From contig NZ_AP017898.1 in NCBI RefSeq assembly GCF_003609835.1, forward strand, positions 1,054,001-1,118,000: a stretch of DNA of 64,000 nt, given 5' to 3'. The notes under the pieces are model-generated. The model was given only the letters and a program-made list of their open reading frames with translations. It made no database searches and had not been told where the DNA came from. Position numbers and translations under genes: made by a program. Origin of the DNA: Sphingopyxis sp. FD7 (lineage in GTDB: Bacteria; Pseudomonadota; Alphaproteobacteria; Sphingomonadales; Sphingomonadaceae). This document shows, one piece after another, positions 23,981 to 33,060 of this stretch (position 1 is its first letter; each line of letters begins with the position of its first letter).

Positions 23981-24491
23981 CGAACTGCCTCCTCAGCGCG
24001 GCGAGCGCGGCATAGACTTTGCGAAGATCGGCTTCGACGGTGCTCAGGCTGACCCCCATTTCGCGGGCAATCTCGCGCTGCTGCACACCATCGATGCGAA
24101 AGCGGCGAAAGATGCGCGCGGGCCTTTCGCCCGTTGCCGCGATCGCCGCGTCGGCGAGCGCGAGTTGTTCGCGCGAGATCAGCGACGCCTCGCTCGACGG
24201 GCTGTGCATCGCGGCGCTCTCGCCCCACGCCTTGTCGCGAAGGTCGCGCCGGTACGCCGAGCGGTAGCGATCGAGCATCAGATTGTTGGCCGCGCGCATT
24301 ACATAGGCGAGCGGATCGGCCACGGGCCCCACGCCGCGTTCGGTCAATCGCATCCACAAATCCTGGAACAGATCTTCGGCGCTGTCGGCGGCGCCGCGCA
24401 TTTCCAGAAACCGCAGGATGCGATCGCGATGGGCGAGCAATACGCCTTCAATGCCCTGCAAGGCGTCGCTCTGATCGCGCGGCTCGGTCAT
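23970..24491 (-). CDS. ECF sigma factor, FecI type
   Basis: RNA polymerase sigma-70 factor of the extracytoplasmic-function class, controlled by the FecR protein encoded next to it. With the start at 24491 (MTEPRDQSDALQGIEG) it has 173 aa. Region 2 is near 25-90 (AHRDRILRFLEMRGAADSAEDLFQDLWMRL ... VMRAANNLMLDRYRSA) and region 4 near 115-168 (ALADAAIAATGERPARIFRR, then GVQQREIAREMGVSLSTVEA). An in-frame ATG at 24515 is a possible start; the ribosome site is weak for both. The frame remains open well upstream. Confidence 0.9.
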   Translation of the reverse strand: MTEPRDQSDALQGIEGVLLAHRDRILRFLEMRGAADSAEDLFQDLWMRLTERGVGPVADPLAYVMRAANNLMLDRYRSAYRRDLRDKAWGESAAMHSPSSEASLISREQLALADAAIAATGERPARIFRRFRIDGVQQREIAREMGVSLSTVEADLRKVYAALAALRRQFDAG

Positions 24492-24664
24492 GACTTGTTT
24501 GCTTTGGAACGCCATTTCTTGCCGGAACAGGCCGCATCGCCCCGCGGCAAAAAACCCTTTGAGCTTGCGGTCATATAACGCCGATGGTCGGCCACGCAAC
24601 TGCGCGGCGGGAAAAGGAAAGAGGTCGGCGGCAAGCATCTGGCGTGTCATTTCCTGAAACCAAG

Positions 24665-24704
24665 GCAAGGGGGAAGCGGGGTAGGGGATCCGCTTCCCCC
24701 TTGC
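24665..24704 (-). terminator. Hairpin terminator after the autotransporter gene
   Basis: Perfect 15-bp arms GCAAGGGGGAAGCGG (24665-24679) and its complement (24690-24704) around a 10-base loop, 20 bases after the autotransporter stop on the minus strand and before the sigma gene. There is no T run, but the stem is very strong and would insulate the two units. Confidence 0.7.
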
Positions 24705-24724
24705 GGACGGGTCGGTCCGGGGGG

Positions 24725-27700
24725 CTAGAGACCGACCCGCAGGCTCGCACGGAACGCCCAGCCGACATGGCTTTGCTGTTCTTCCGCTGACAGTTCGCCG
24801 GCGACCTGAAAGGCCGAATTGCCGGCGATGCCGCGAAGGCGGCCGACCCAGCCGCTCGTGCGATCATCGGGAATCAGGGTGAAGGGCGTGCCATCCTTGA
24901 ACGAGGCAGTCGTCGCGCCCAGCGTGCCGCTGACGATCTGACGGCGCCCGCCTTCGAGCTCGAAGCGTGTCCAGCCGTCATATTCGTCGGCGCCGCCGAA
25001 CTCGAGGCCGAGCGTCACCGTGCCCGTCACCGCCAGCTCGTCGCTGTCGCGATCGAGCACGGTGAGGTCGAGCGCGTCGCCGCCACCCGTTTCCTGATAG
25101 CCGTCTTCCTGAAGCTTGTAATAATCGACGGCGACCATCGGACGCAGCGTCAGCCCGCCGACGCGCGTATCATAGGCGACCGAGCCCGACGCCGACCACA
25201 AGGTTGCGTCCCACTTGCCCTTCATCGTTTCCTCAATATCCTCGGCGCCTGCTTCGGCGCGGAAGATACGCGTGCCCTTGAGCTTCACCGGGGCGCCCGA
25301 CACGCGGGCGTGCGCCATGAAGCCGTCGGAGCGCAGGCGCCAGTGCAGCGCGCCTTCAAACTGGCTCGTGCTCACCTCATTGGCGTTGCTGCCATTGCTG
25401 TCCTTGCCACTGAGAAAGGCGATCGAGCCGCCGAAATTGCCGACATCGCTCTCGATTTCGGCGCCGAGCGAAATGCCCCAGCCGCTGACGTCATAGCTGG
25501 CGGTGTTGCCGATGCCCTTCGACGTGCCCCACACCGCCTGATTGACCCAATAGCCCCATTTGCCCTCGTCCTGATACGGTGCATTGGGGTCGAGAAGGTG
25601 GCGGGCGAGCGCGCGCGAACCCGAGGTGACGGTTTCAAAGACGCCGCCTTCATGTTCGGGCAGCATCTGCTGAAGCTGGGCGCGGAACTGATCGCCGTCC
25701 GTAATGCCGAGGAAGACGTCTTCGATCTTCTGTTCGGCGACGACCGCGTCGAGCACAGCGTCGAAAGCACGCCCTTCCGAGCGGTTGAGGCCAAGCTCGT
25801 TCACGCTCTTGCGCTCGACATCGACGATCAGCTGGGTGGCCGTTGATGTGAGCGTGCCCTTGTAAAGGAAGGGAAGGAGTGTCTGCGACGCGGTCAGATT
25901 ATTGGCGCCGGTGATGGACCCGGCGGTGAGCACGATATGCTCGCCCTCGGCTTCCTCGATGCTCGACAATTGAAGCGCGAGCTTCGATTCGGCGCCGAAG
26001 CTGGCGTTTCCGGTCACTTGCAGTGCGGTGCCCGTGCTGCCTGTGTCGAGCATGACGCCGAGCACGCCCTTGTCGGTCACGGCGAGCGATGCGATCGTCG
26101 CGGCGCCGCGCACATCGAACGCGCCGCCGCTGACCGACACGGCCAGTCCCGACGAATTGGCAAGCGTGCCGGAAAATACCGAGGTGCCGCCGATCGTCAG
26201 CGTATCGGCGCCGCCGCCGAAGTCCGCCAGCCCGTTGAACTTCGCCGTCCCAGCCAGCGCCATCGTGTCGGCGCCTGCGCCGAAACGCGCGTCGCCGGCA
26301 TAGGTAGCGTCGCCCGACAGCGCGAAACGGTTGTTGCCGGAGCCGAAAAAGCTGTCGCCCTTCACCGACCCGTCGGCGATGTCGAAAACATCGTTTCCGC
26401 TGCCAAAGCGCACGTCGCCAACGATGCTGGGGGCGGTTTTGTCGGCTGCAACCGCGGTCTGCCTGACCGTCGCGCCCGCGCCGTTCGCCGACAGGTCGAT
26501 CGCGATATTGCGGTCGGAGGTGGCGGCCGCGCCGCTCGCGCTGATCGCGCCGCTGTTCTCGACCATATCGACATTGCCCGACAGGTCGACGATGGCGCGC
26601 GCGGTGCCATTGTCGCCGCCGGTCTTGGCCGCGATTGTGCCGCTGTTGCGGATCAGCGCGACATCGGCGCCCGCTCCGACGATCACCGCGGTCGCTACGG
26701 CGCCCGACGCATTGCCGCCGGTGGTCGCCTCGATCTTGCCTGCATTGCGCAGTTCGGGGGTCGAAGCGCCGCCGCCGAAGCGGATTGCCGTCGCCGCGGC
26801 GTCCTTCGATTGCGCCGCGACGCTGCCGGTCGCGCCGATGCCGACGCCGCCGGCGATGGTCACCGCGCCGCCAAGCCCGCCGATCTGGATCGCGTTGCCG
26901 TCCTTGCCCGCGTAGAGCCCGTTGCCGAGCACCGAACCGTCGATGATGATGCCCAGCCCGGTGCCCGTTCCCGCAACGGGGCCAATCGCGACATCCCGGT
27001 CGGCAGAGCCGATCCGAACGGCTGCTGCCGATCCAAAGGCGCGGACCGCTGCCGATCCTTCCTTGTCGTCGTCGATGCCGTCCTTGTCCTCATCCTTGTC
27101 GGTCGGGCTCGAATCCTTGGGCGGAACCGCGAGAATGATGCCGCCCGTCACATCGCCTTCGACCGCCAGCGCGGAGCCGCCGGTCAGCAGGTCGTCGGCA
27201 TCAAGCTTCGAGGGATCGGCGGGCGGCGTGGTGAAGCGATAGCCGGTCGCCGTAAGATTGCCCTGCACGACGAGCGCGCCGCTAATGTCGCCGCTGAGCC
27301 GCGCGGCGATCGCATCGACGCCGGTGGCGGCGATCGTGCCGGCGAGACGAACGTTGCCGGTGACGTTCTGAAGCCCGACGCCCAGCGCGCGGTCGCCCAG
27401 CACGCTGATCGTACCGTCATTGGTGAAGCCGCCCGTCAGCGGGCCGCCGAGCCTTATGCCCGCCGAATCCTTGCCCTCGATCGCGATCGCGCCCGAATTG
27501 ACGATGTTGCCGGTAAAGGCGCCCGCGGTCGCGATGCCGACGCGATTGCTGCCAATCGCGAACGGCCCGTCGAGGTCGCCGTCATTGTCGATGTCGGTCG
27601 CGGCATAGGTTTCACCGATCGTGATCTTGCCCGACGCGCTGTTGGTGATGCCGCCGGTCATGCCCGCATTCGCCAGGATGCCGGTCGCGCCATCGATATT

Positions 27701-27940
27701 GCTGAACTCGATCGTGCCTTCGTTGACGACCTTGTGATTGCTGTCGATCGTGACGGCAGGGCCGGCGACCGTGGGCTTGATCGACCCGGCCGAGGTGACC
27801 TTGATGTCGTCGGGCGCCCCCGACTTGATCGTCGACGTCCGCACCGGCGCCGTCGTCGCGGTGCTGATCGTCGTTTCGGCGGAGGCGGCGGTCGAGATAA
27901 GGGTGGCCAGACAGGTGGAGGCCAGCAAGGTCTTGCGCAT
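24725..27940 (-). CDS. Autotransporter with outer-membrane beta-barrel domain
   Basis: Type V secretion protein of 1071 aa. MRKTLLASTCLATLISTAASA is a signal peptide and the ATG follows AGAGGA. The passenger (about 22-780) is rich in short repeats of beta-helix type (G-[AST]-[IV] turns, NSGTIAAKTGG-like units). DIDNDGDLDG near residue 115 and DEDKDGIDDDKEG near 290 look like Ca-binding acidic loops. The C-terminal 270 residues form the barrel (WGYWVNQAVWGTSKGIGNTA, WGISLGAEIESDVGNFGG) ending in AFRASLRVGL. It is separated from the upstream-lying FecI-FecR-receptor unit by a 233-base gap with a terminator, all on the minus strand; whether the sigma factor controls it is unknown. Confidence 0.92.
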   Translation of the reverse strand: MRKTLLASTCLATLISTAASAETTISTATTAPVRTSTIKSGAPDDIKVTSAGSIKPTVAGPAVTIDSNHKVVNEGTIEFSNIDGATGILANAGMTGGITNSASGKITIGETYAATDIDNDGDLDGPFAIGSNRVGIATAGAFTGNIVNSGAIAIEGKDSAGIRLGGPLTGGFTNDGTISVLGDRALGVGLQNVTGNVRLAGTIAATGVDAIAARLSGDISGALVVQGNLTATGYRFTTPPADPSKLDADDLLTGGSALAVEGDVTGGIILAVPPKDSSPTDKDEDKDGIDDDKEGSAAVRAFGSAAAVRIGSADRDVAIGPVAGTGTGLGIIIDGSVLGNGLYAGKDGNAIQIGGLGGAVTIAGGVGIGATGSVAAQSKDAAATAIRFGGGASTPELRNAGKIEATTGGNASGAVATAVIVGAGADVALIRNSGTIAAKTGGDNGTARAIVDLSGNVDMVENSGAISASGAAATSDRNIAIDLSANGAGATVRQTAVAADKTAPSIVGDVRFGSGNDVFDIADGSVKGDSFFGSGNNRFALSGDATYAGDARFGAGADTMALAGTAKFNGLADFGGGADTLTIGGTSVFSGTLANSSGLAVSVSGGAFDVRGAATIASLAVTDKGVLGVMLDTGSTGTALQVTGNASFGAESKLALQLSSIEEAEGEHIVLTAGSITGANNLTASQTLLPFLYKGTLTSTATQLIVDVERKSVNELGLNRSEGRAFDAVLDAVVAEQKIEDVFLGITDGDQFRAQLQQMLPEHEGGVFETVTSGSRALARHLLDPNAPYQDEGKWGYWVNQAVWGTSKGIGNTASYDVSGWGISLGAEIESDVGNFGGSIAFLSGKDSNGSNANEVSTSQFEGALHWRLRSDGFMAHARVSGAPVKLKGTRIFRAEAGAEDIEETMKGKWDATLWSASGSVAYDTRVGGLTLRPMVAVDYYKLQEDGYQETGGGDALDLTVLDRDSDELAVTGTVTLGLEFGGADEYDGWTRFELEGGRRQIVSGTLGATTASFKDGTPFTLIPDDRTSGWVGRLRGIAGNSAFQVAGELSAEEQQSHVGWAFRASLRVGL

Positions 27941-28135
27941 CGGGTTCCTCTTGAAATCGGGCCGGGAGGCATCCCGGCGACAATCACAAGACGGAGCGCG
28001 ATGGCGTGAACCTTGGAAAAAATATGCGGGCGGGAGGGGACGCCCGCTGCCGCGCATAGCTATGCCCTGTTGCATCGCTTCGGGCCATCGCACATGCCAT
28101 CGCGGTACAGGTCAGGCAGGCCGACGGGGAGAGCC

Positions 28136-29110
28136 ATGAGCAAGCAGATCGTCACGGTCGACATCGGCGGCACGCACGCCCGCTTTGCGATTGCCGAGGT
28201 CGAGGGCGGTCGCGTCCGTTCGCTCGGCGAGGCGACAACGCTGCATACCAGGGATCATGCGAGCTTTCAGACGGCGTGGCAGGATTTCGAGCGCCAGCAG
28301 GGCGGCACGCTGCCGCGCGCGGTCGCGATCGCTATTGCCGGGCCGACGCGCGGCGACATCATTCGCTTCACCAACAATCCGTGGATTATCCGCCCCGCGC
28401 TGATCGGGGAGAAGCTGAACGTCGACGCCCATGTCCTCGTCAATGATTTCGAGGCGGTGGGCCATGCGGTCGCGCAGGCGGACGAGAGCTATTTCGAGCG
28501 GCTGACCGGTCCCGACGAACCTTTACCGGCCACGGGCACGATCAGTGTCATCGGCCCCGGCACCGGCCTGGGTGTTGCGCATATCTGGCGCGACGAAAAG
28601 GGTTATCGCGTACAGGCGACCGAAGGCGGGCACATCGATTTTGCACCGCTCGACAGCATCGAGGATGCGATCCTGGCCCGACTGCGCAAGCGGCACCGGC
28701 GCGTGTCGGTCGAACGCATCGTGTCGGGGCCAGGGATCGTCGACATCTATGAAACGCTGGCGATGCTCGAAGGACGCGCGGTGACGCCGCTCGACGACAA
28801 GGCGATCTGGACGGCCGCGCTCAGCGGCGACGACAGCCTTGCCGCGGCGGCGGTCGATCGCTTCTGCCTCTCGCTCGGCAGCGTCGCGGGCGACCTTGCA
28901 CTGGCGCAGGGGGCGAGCGGGGTGGTCATCGCAGGCGGCCTGGGGCTGCGCATCCGCGACAGCCTGGTGCGCTCCGGCTTTCCCGAACGCTTCATCGAAA
29001 AGGGGCGGTTCGAGGGGTTCATGGCGGCGCTGCCCGTGAAGCTCATCACGCACCCGCAGCCGGGGCTGTTCGGTGCCGCCGCGGCGTTTGCCCGGCAGTT
29101 TGCGGGATAG
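28136..29110 (+). CDS. glk: Glucokinase
   Basis: Phosphorylates glucose with ATP to glucose 6-phosphate in the cytoplasm. The 324-aa protein has the phosphate-binding VDIGGTHARFAIAEVEGG at 7-24, LVNDFEAVGHAVAQ (catalytic Asp) near 100, VIGPGTGLGVAHI near 138, TEGGHIDFAPLDS near 162 and GVVIAGGLGLRIRDSL near 262. ATG at 28136 follows GGGGAGAGCC; the open frame extends upstream without a good site. It is divergent from the autotransporter gene. A 13-bp hairpin follows. Confidence 0.96.
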   Translation: MSKQIVTVDIGGTHARFAIAEVEGGRVRSLGEATTLHTRDHASFQTAWQDFERQQGGTLPRAVAIAIAGPTRGDIIRFTNNPWIIRPALIGEKLNVDAHVLVNDFEAVGHAVAQADESYFERLTGPDEPLPATGTISVIGPGTGLGVAHIWRDEKGYRVQATEGGHIDFAPLDSIEDAILARLRKRHRRVSVERIVSGPGIVDIYETLAMLEGRAVTPLDDKAIWTAALSGDDSLAAAAVDRFCLSLGSVAGDLALAQGASGVVIAGGLGLRIRDSLVRSGFPERFIEKGRFEGFMAALPVKLITHPQPGLFGAAAAFARQFAG

Positions 29111-29503
29111 GTTTGAGGGCGGCTAACGACCGGAAGCGGACATAACCCAAAAAGAAGGCCCCTCCCCTGAAGGGGAGGGGCCTAAACGGCCGCTATGACA
29201 GCTCCCCACCCCAAAGCGGCCACACAGAAAACGCTGTCCGACATGGCCCGGCTGTGCCAGCCTTCATCCCGGCTCTTTCAAATGTGGACAAAGCGCTCGC
29301 CGCCCGGCGTGGAAGCACGGGCGTCAATCGCGCGCGACCTGCGCGCCGGGCGCGACCAATCGGCGGTCGCACAAGGCTGACCTTTCCTGAACTTTGGACC
29401 GATCGCGCCGGGGTTGTGCCGTCCGCTCCCCACCCCAGATCGGCCACAACACACACCGCATATTTCGCTGGCATAGCGCTACAAAAATCGGCAGCTTGCG
29501 CGC
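29111..29503. other. Intergenic stretch with no gene, hairpin and a diverged direct repeat
   Basis: No supported coding region. Contents: the hairpin at 29156-29183, and a diverged direct repeat GCTCCCCACCCCAAAGCGGCCACA (29201-29224) against a similar 24-base copy at 29425-29448. The stretch 29119-29140 (GCGGCTAACGACCGGAAGCG) resembles other gap sequence near 20407. Confidence 0.6.
29156..29183 (+). terminator. Hairpin after glucokinase gene
   Basis: AGGCCCCTCCCCT and its exact complement form a 13-bp stem with only two bases between the arms, 45 bases after the glk stop. Strong hairpin without a T run; probable transcript end. Confidence 0.65.
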
Positions 29504-30244
29504 ATGTCCGCGCGCCCCGTTCTTGGCATCATCGCCTGCAACCGCACCATCGGCGTCGAAACCGCGCAGGCAGTGATGAACCGCTATGCGACCGCGGCGA
29601 TGCGTCATGCCGATTGCGCCGCGCTCATCATCCCGTCGCTCCCCGATCTGATGCGCGCCGACGAAGTGGTCGGGCGGCTCGACGGCGTGCTGCTGACGGG
29701 GACGCCATCGAATGTCGAACCGGCGCGCTACGGCGATGCCGCGGCAGGTGAAGGGCCCTTCGATCCCGATCGCGACCGGATGATGATCGGGCTCGTCGAG
29801 TCGGTCATCGCGGCGCAGCGACCCCTGTTCGGAATCTGCCGCGGCTTTCAGGAGATCAACGTCGCGTTGGGCGGGACGCTACGCCGCGATACGTCGGCAA
29901 GCGCCGAGCTGCTGCATCATCATGCGCCGGACGGTGTGCCGTTCCACGCGATGTTCGACCATCGGCACAAAGTCGATCTGGTCCCGGGCGGTCTGCTCGC
30001 CTCGGCCTATCGGGCGCCGTCGCTGGAGGTCAATTCGGTTCATTTCCAAGGGATCGGCGATCTCGCGGACGGTCTGGCGGTCGAGGCGCGCGCGCCCGAC
30101 GGGCTGGTCGAGGCCTATAGCGCCCGCCCGAATGGCGCGCCGCTGCTCGCGGTGCAGTGGCACCCCGAATGGCGGACCGACGGCGATGCGCAGAGTCAGA
30201 CCTATTTTCACCTGCTCGGCCGCGCGTTAAGAGGCGAATTATGA
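29504..30244 (+). CDS. puuD: Gamma-glutamyl-gamma-aminobutyrate hydrolase (peptidase C26)
   Basis: Class I amidotransferase-like hydrolase that splits gamma-Glu-GABA to glutamate and GABA, the last step of the Puu putrescine pathway. The 246-aa protein has nucleophile C112 in FGICRGFQEINVALGG and partners H220 and E222 in QWHPEW. LLTGTPSNVEPARYG near 64-78 is the family signature. It is the first gene of the polyamine region and precedes the putrescine-type aminotransferase on the same strand after a 196-base gap with a repeat. The ATG of a 19-codon reading frame overlaps its stop. Confidence 0.93.
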   Translation: MSARPVLGIIACNRTIGVETAQAVMNRYATAAMRHADCAALIIPSLPDLMRADEVVGRLDGVLLTGTPSNVEPARYGDAAAGEGPFDPDRDRMMIGLVESVIAAQRPLFGICRGFQEINVALGGTLRRDTSASAELLHHHAPDGVPFHAMFDHRHKVDLVPGGLLASAYRAPSLEVNSVHFQGIGDLADGLAVEARAPDGLVEAYSARPNGAPLLAVQWHPEWRTDGDAQSQTYFHLLGRALRGEL

Positions 30245-30323
30245 ACCGCCGCGTCACCCGTTACGATCGCTATCTCGCGCGCATCAGCTTTTCGCCCTGA
30301 ATTCAAAGCCCGGTCTCGCTCTG

Positions 30324-30416
30324 CTCGTGTCGAGCCCTTCGACACGCTCAGGATTCGCGACATCCATCGTCGCAGCGCAAGGCCGAGGGACATCTCGGCT
30401 ACGCTCGATGCCAACG
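30324..30416. repeat. Palindromic repeat family 2, copy 1 (diverged)
   Basis: Contains GTGTCGAGCCCTTCGACAC, a hairpin by itself, then a spacer and GAGGGACATCTCGGCTACGCTCGATG. It is a diverged form of the 69-77-base inverted-pair repeat seen at 31845 and 41263. It lies between puuD and the aminotransferase gene. Confidence 0.75.
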
Positions 30417-30440
30417 GACAATGGAAATCAGGAGTTTCAC

Positions 30441-31817
30441 ATGCCCCGCAATCACGACATCGCCGAACTCAAGCGTCTCGACGTCGCGCACCATCTTCCC
30501 GCCCAGGCCGACTGGGCCGAGATCGAGGCTTTGGGTGGCAGCCGCATCATCACCCATGCCGAGGGTTGCACGATCACCGACGGCGACGGCCACCGTATCC
30601 TCGACGGCATGGCCGGCCTGTGGTGCGTCAATGTCGGCTATGGCCGCGAGGAGCTGGTCGAGGCGGCGGCGGCGCAGATGCGCGAGCTGCCCTTCTACAA
30701 CACCTTTTTCAAGACCGCGACGCCGCCGACGGTGACGCTCGCGGCGAAGATCGCCAGCCTGACCCAGAACCGCCTGCCGCATGTCTTTTTCAACGCCTCG
30801 GGCAGCGAGGCGAACGACACGGTGTTCCGCATGGTGCGCCATTACTGGAAGCTGAAAGGCGAGCCCAAGCGCACCGTCTTTATCAGCCGCTGGAACGCCT
30901 ATCATGGCTCGACCGTCGCGGGCGTGTCCCTTGGCGGGATGAAGGCGATGCACGCACAGGGCGACCTGCCGATTCCGGGCGTCGAGCATGTTCGGCAGCC
31001 TTATTTCTTCGGCGAAGGCCAGGGGATGAGCGAGGAGGAGTTTTGCGACGCCTGTGTCCAGGCGATCGAGGACAAGATCCTGGAGGTCGGCCCCGAAAAT
31101 TGCGCGGCGTTCATCGGCGAACCAGTGCAGGGCGCGGGCGGCGTCATCATCCCGCCCAAGGGCTATTGGCCGAAGGTCGAAGCGGTAGTGCGCAAATATG
31201 GCCTGTTGCTCGTCGCCGACGAGGTGATCTGCGGTTTCGGTCGCACAGGCAAGATGTGGGGCCACGAAACGATGGGCTTCACCCCCGACCTGATGCCCAT
31301 GGCGAAGGGGCTGTCGTCGGGCTACCTGCCGATTTCGGCCACTGCGGTCGCGCGCCATGTCGTCGAGACACTCAAGACCGGTGGCGATTTCGTCCACGGC
31401 TTCACCTATTCGGGGCATCCCGTCGCCGCCGCGGTCGCGCTCAAGAATATCGAGATCATCGAACGCGAAGCGCTGGTCGAGCGCACCGGAAGCGTCACCG
31501 GCCCGCACCTTGCGAAAGCGCTGGCGACACTGGACGATCATCCGCTCGTCGGCGAGACGCGCTCGATCGGCCTGCTCGGCGCGGTCGAGATTGTTGCCGA
31601 CAAGGAAACGCGCGCACGTTTCGGCGGCGCCGAGGGGACAGCGGGACCGATGGCGCGCGATGCCTGCATCGCGAACGGGCTGATGGTGCGCGGTATCCGC
31701 GACAGCCTCGTCATGTGTCCGCCGCTTATCATCACCACGCAGCAGATCGACGAGATGGTTGCGATTATTCGCAAATCGCTCGATGAAGTGGCGCCCAAGT
31801 TGCGGGCGTTGAGCTGA
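30441..31817 (+). CDS. spuC: Class III aminotransferase, putrescine/polyamine:pyruvate type
   Basis: PLP enzyme of 458 aa, close in length and pattern to Pseudomonas SpuC, which transaminates putrescine with pyruvate to 4-aminobutanal and alanine. K289 in PMAKGLSSGYLPISA is the Schiff-base lysine, D260 in VADEVICGFGRTG binds the PLP ring nitrogen, and FFNASGSEANDTVFR (116-130) and WNAYHGSTVAGVSLGG form the cofactor pocket. ATG follows AGGAG at 30431. Its presence beside puuD and pot genes supports a polyamine substrate, but other omega-amines are possible. Confidence 0.88.
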   Translation: MPRNHDIAELKRLDVAHHLPAQADWAEIEALGGSRIITHAEGCTITDGDGHRILDGMAGLWCVNVGYGREELVEAAAAQMRELPFYNTFFKTATPPTVTLAAKIASLTQNRLPHVFFNASGSEANDTVFRMVRHYWKLKGEPKRTVFISRWNAYHGSTVAGVSLGGMKAMHAQGDLPIPGVEHVRQPYFFGEGQGMSEEEFCDACVQAIEDKILEVGPENCAAFIGEPVQGAGGVIIPPKGYWPKVEAVVRKYGLLLVADEVICGFGRTGKMWGHETMGFTPDLMPMAKGLSSGYLPISATAVARHVVETLKTGGDFVHGFTYSGHPVAAAVALKNIEIIEREALVERTGSVTGPHLAKALATLDDHPLVGETRSIGLLGAVEIVADKETRARFGGAEGTAGPMARDACIANGLMVRGIRDSLVMCPPLIITTQQIDEMVAIIRKSLDEVAPKLRALS

Positions 31818-31844
31818 AAACTTACGCCTTCCCGCCAATCCGTT

Positions 31845-31921
31845 CGTGTCGAGCGAAGTCGAGACGCCCATCGGGATGGAGCAAGGTTGAGGGGCATCTC
31901 GACTTCGCTCGATGCAAGCGG
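31845..31921. repeat. Palindromic repeat family 2, copy 2
   Basis: Arms CGTGTCGAGCGAAGTCGAGA at 31845 and GGGGCATCTCGACTTCGCTC near 31890, inverted with respect to each other around about 25 bases. Lies between the aminotransferase gene and the DUF808 gene. Confidence 0.85.
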
Positions 31922-31975
31922 GTAGATGGGTCGATCTGAAGTTATCATCACCCCGTAGAAGAAAGACCAACCGCA

Positions 31976-32917
31976 ATGCCATCCGGCCTTTTTGCCCTGC
32001 TCGACGACGTCGCCACGATCGCCAAGGTTGCCGCCGCGAGCATCGACGACATCGGCGCCGCGGCGTCGAAGGCGGGGGTCAAGGCCGCGGGGGTGGTGGT
32101 CGACGATGCCGCGGTGACGCCGCGTTATGTCACCGGCTTTCGGCCCAACCGCGAACTGCCGATCATCTGGCGCATCGCCAAGGGGTCGATGTTCAACAAG
32201 CTGGTGCTGATCCTGCCCGCGCTGTTGCTGCTGTCGGCGGTGGCGCAATGGGCGATCACGCCGCTGCTCATGGTCGGCGGCGCCTATCTGTGTTTCGAGG
32301 GCGCCGAAAAGCTGTGGCACAGCTTGGCGGCGAAGAAGCACAGCCTGGCCGAAGACGCCGCCGAAGTGGTCGATCCGAACCATGAGGAGGCTATGGTCAA
32401 GGGCGCGATCCGCACCGATTTCATCCTGTCGGCCGAAATCATGGTGATCGCGCTCAACGAGGTGCTGGGCGAGGCGATGCCGATGCGCGCCGCGACGCTG
32501 GTTGTCGTGGCCATCGCGATTACCATCGCGGTTTACGGCGTCGTCGGGCTGATCGTGAAGATGGACGACATCGGGCTGCATATGGCGAAGGAAGGGCGCC
32601 ACGCCCGGCGTGTGATCGGGCGTGGGCTGGTCGCCTTCATGCCCAGGCTGCTGGCCGCGCTGGCGACGATCGGCACCGCGGCGATGCTGTGGGTCGGCGG
32701 GCAGATTTTCCTCCACGGCCTCGACGAATATCATATCGGCAATCTGGGGCATGGCCTGCACGATTTCGCGCACTCGGTCGCGGGCGGATTGCCGGGCGCC
32801 GGGGTGTGGGAATGGCTGATCAACGCGGGCGGCGCGGGCGTGTTCGGGTTGATTCTCGGCGGCGTGATCGTGGCGGCGCTGCATCTGGTGCCGCGTAAAG
32901 AGAAGGCGGCTCACTAA
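31976..32917 (+). CDS. yedI: DUF808 (YedI) family inner-membrane protein
   Basis: A 313-aa membrane protein of unknown job. The N-terminus MPSGLFALLDDVATIAKVAAASIDDIGAAASKAGVKAAGVVVDDAAVTPRYV is the conserved DUF808 start, and GGAYLCFEGAEKLWH follows a helix near residue 95. About five to six membrane segments are seen (roughly 75-92, 140-160, 170-195, 217-235, 280-300). It sits between polyamine genes on the plus strand, convergent with potG; nothing in the sequence ties it to polyamines. Confidence 0.9.
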   Translation: MPSGLFALLDDVATIAKVAAASIDDIGAAASKAGVKAAGVVVDDAAVTPRYVTGFRPNRELPIIWRIAKGSMFNKLVLILPALLLLSAVAQWAITPLLMVGGAYLCFEGAEKLWHSLAAKKHSLAEDAAEVVDPNHEEAMVKGAIRTDFILSAEIMVIALNEVLGEAMPMRAATLVVVAIAITIAVYGVVGLIVKMDDIGLHMAKEGRHARRVIGRGLVAFMPRLLAALATIGTAAMLWVGGQIFLHGLDEYHIGNLGHGLHDFAHSVAGGLPGAGVWEWLINAGGAGVFGLILGGVIVAALHLVPRKEKAAH

Positions 32918-33011
32918 AGCCACAAAGGCCCCGCATGGGCGCACCGAAACTGTGTCCTTTGTGGCTTTAAGGAGACAAAAGATACAGACGTGCGCGTCGA
33001 AAATGTCTCCT
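32915..33011. terminator. Two tandem hairpins at the end of yedI
   Basis: A 14-bp perfect inverted repeat (32915-32928 with 32956-32969) begins at the yedI stop codon itself. A second 9-bp one (32969-32977 with 33003-33011) follows directly. Together they form the probable 3' end of the plus-strand transcript. Confidence 0.65.
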
Positions 33012-33060
33012 TTATCGCTTTAAGCAAACGAGCCGTGGGGACCGGATAAGACGAAGAGAA

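Noticed and set aside
25937-28009. 690-codon open frame opposite the autotransporter
   Set aside because: Composition is Arg/Ala/Gly-rich, no domain is visible, and the minus-strand frame has a signal peptide and barrel. Shadow.
30399-31982. Long minus-strand frame across the putrescine-type aminotransferase
   Set aside because: The plus-strand gene has clear catalytic residues; the minus-strand frame has none.
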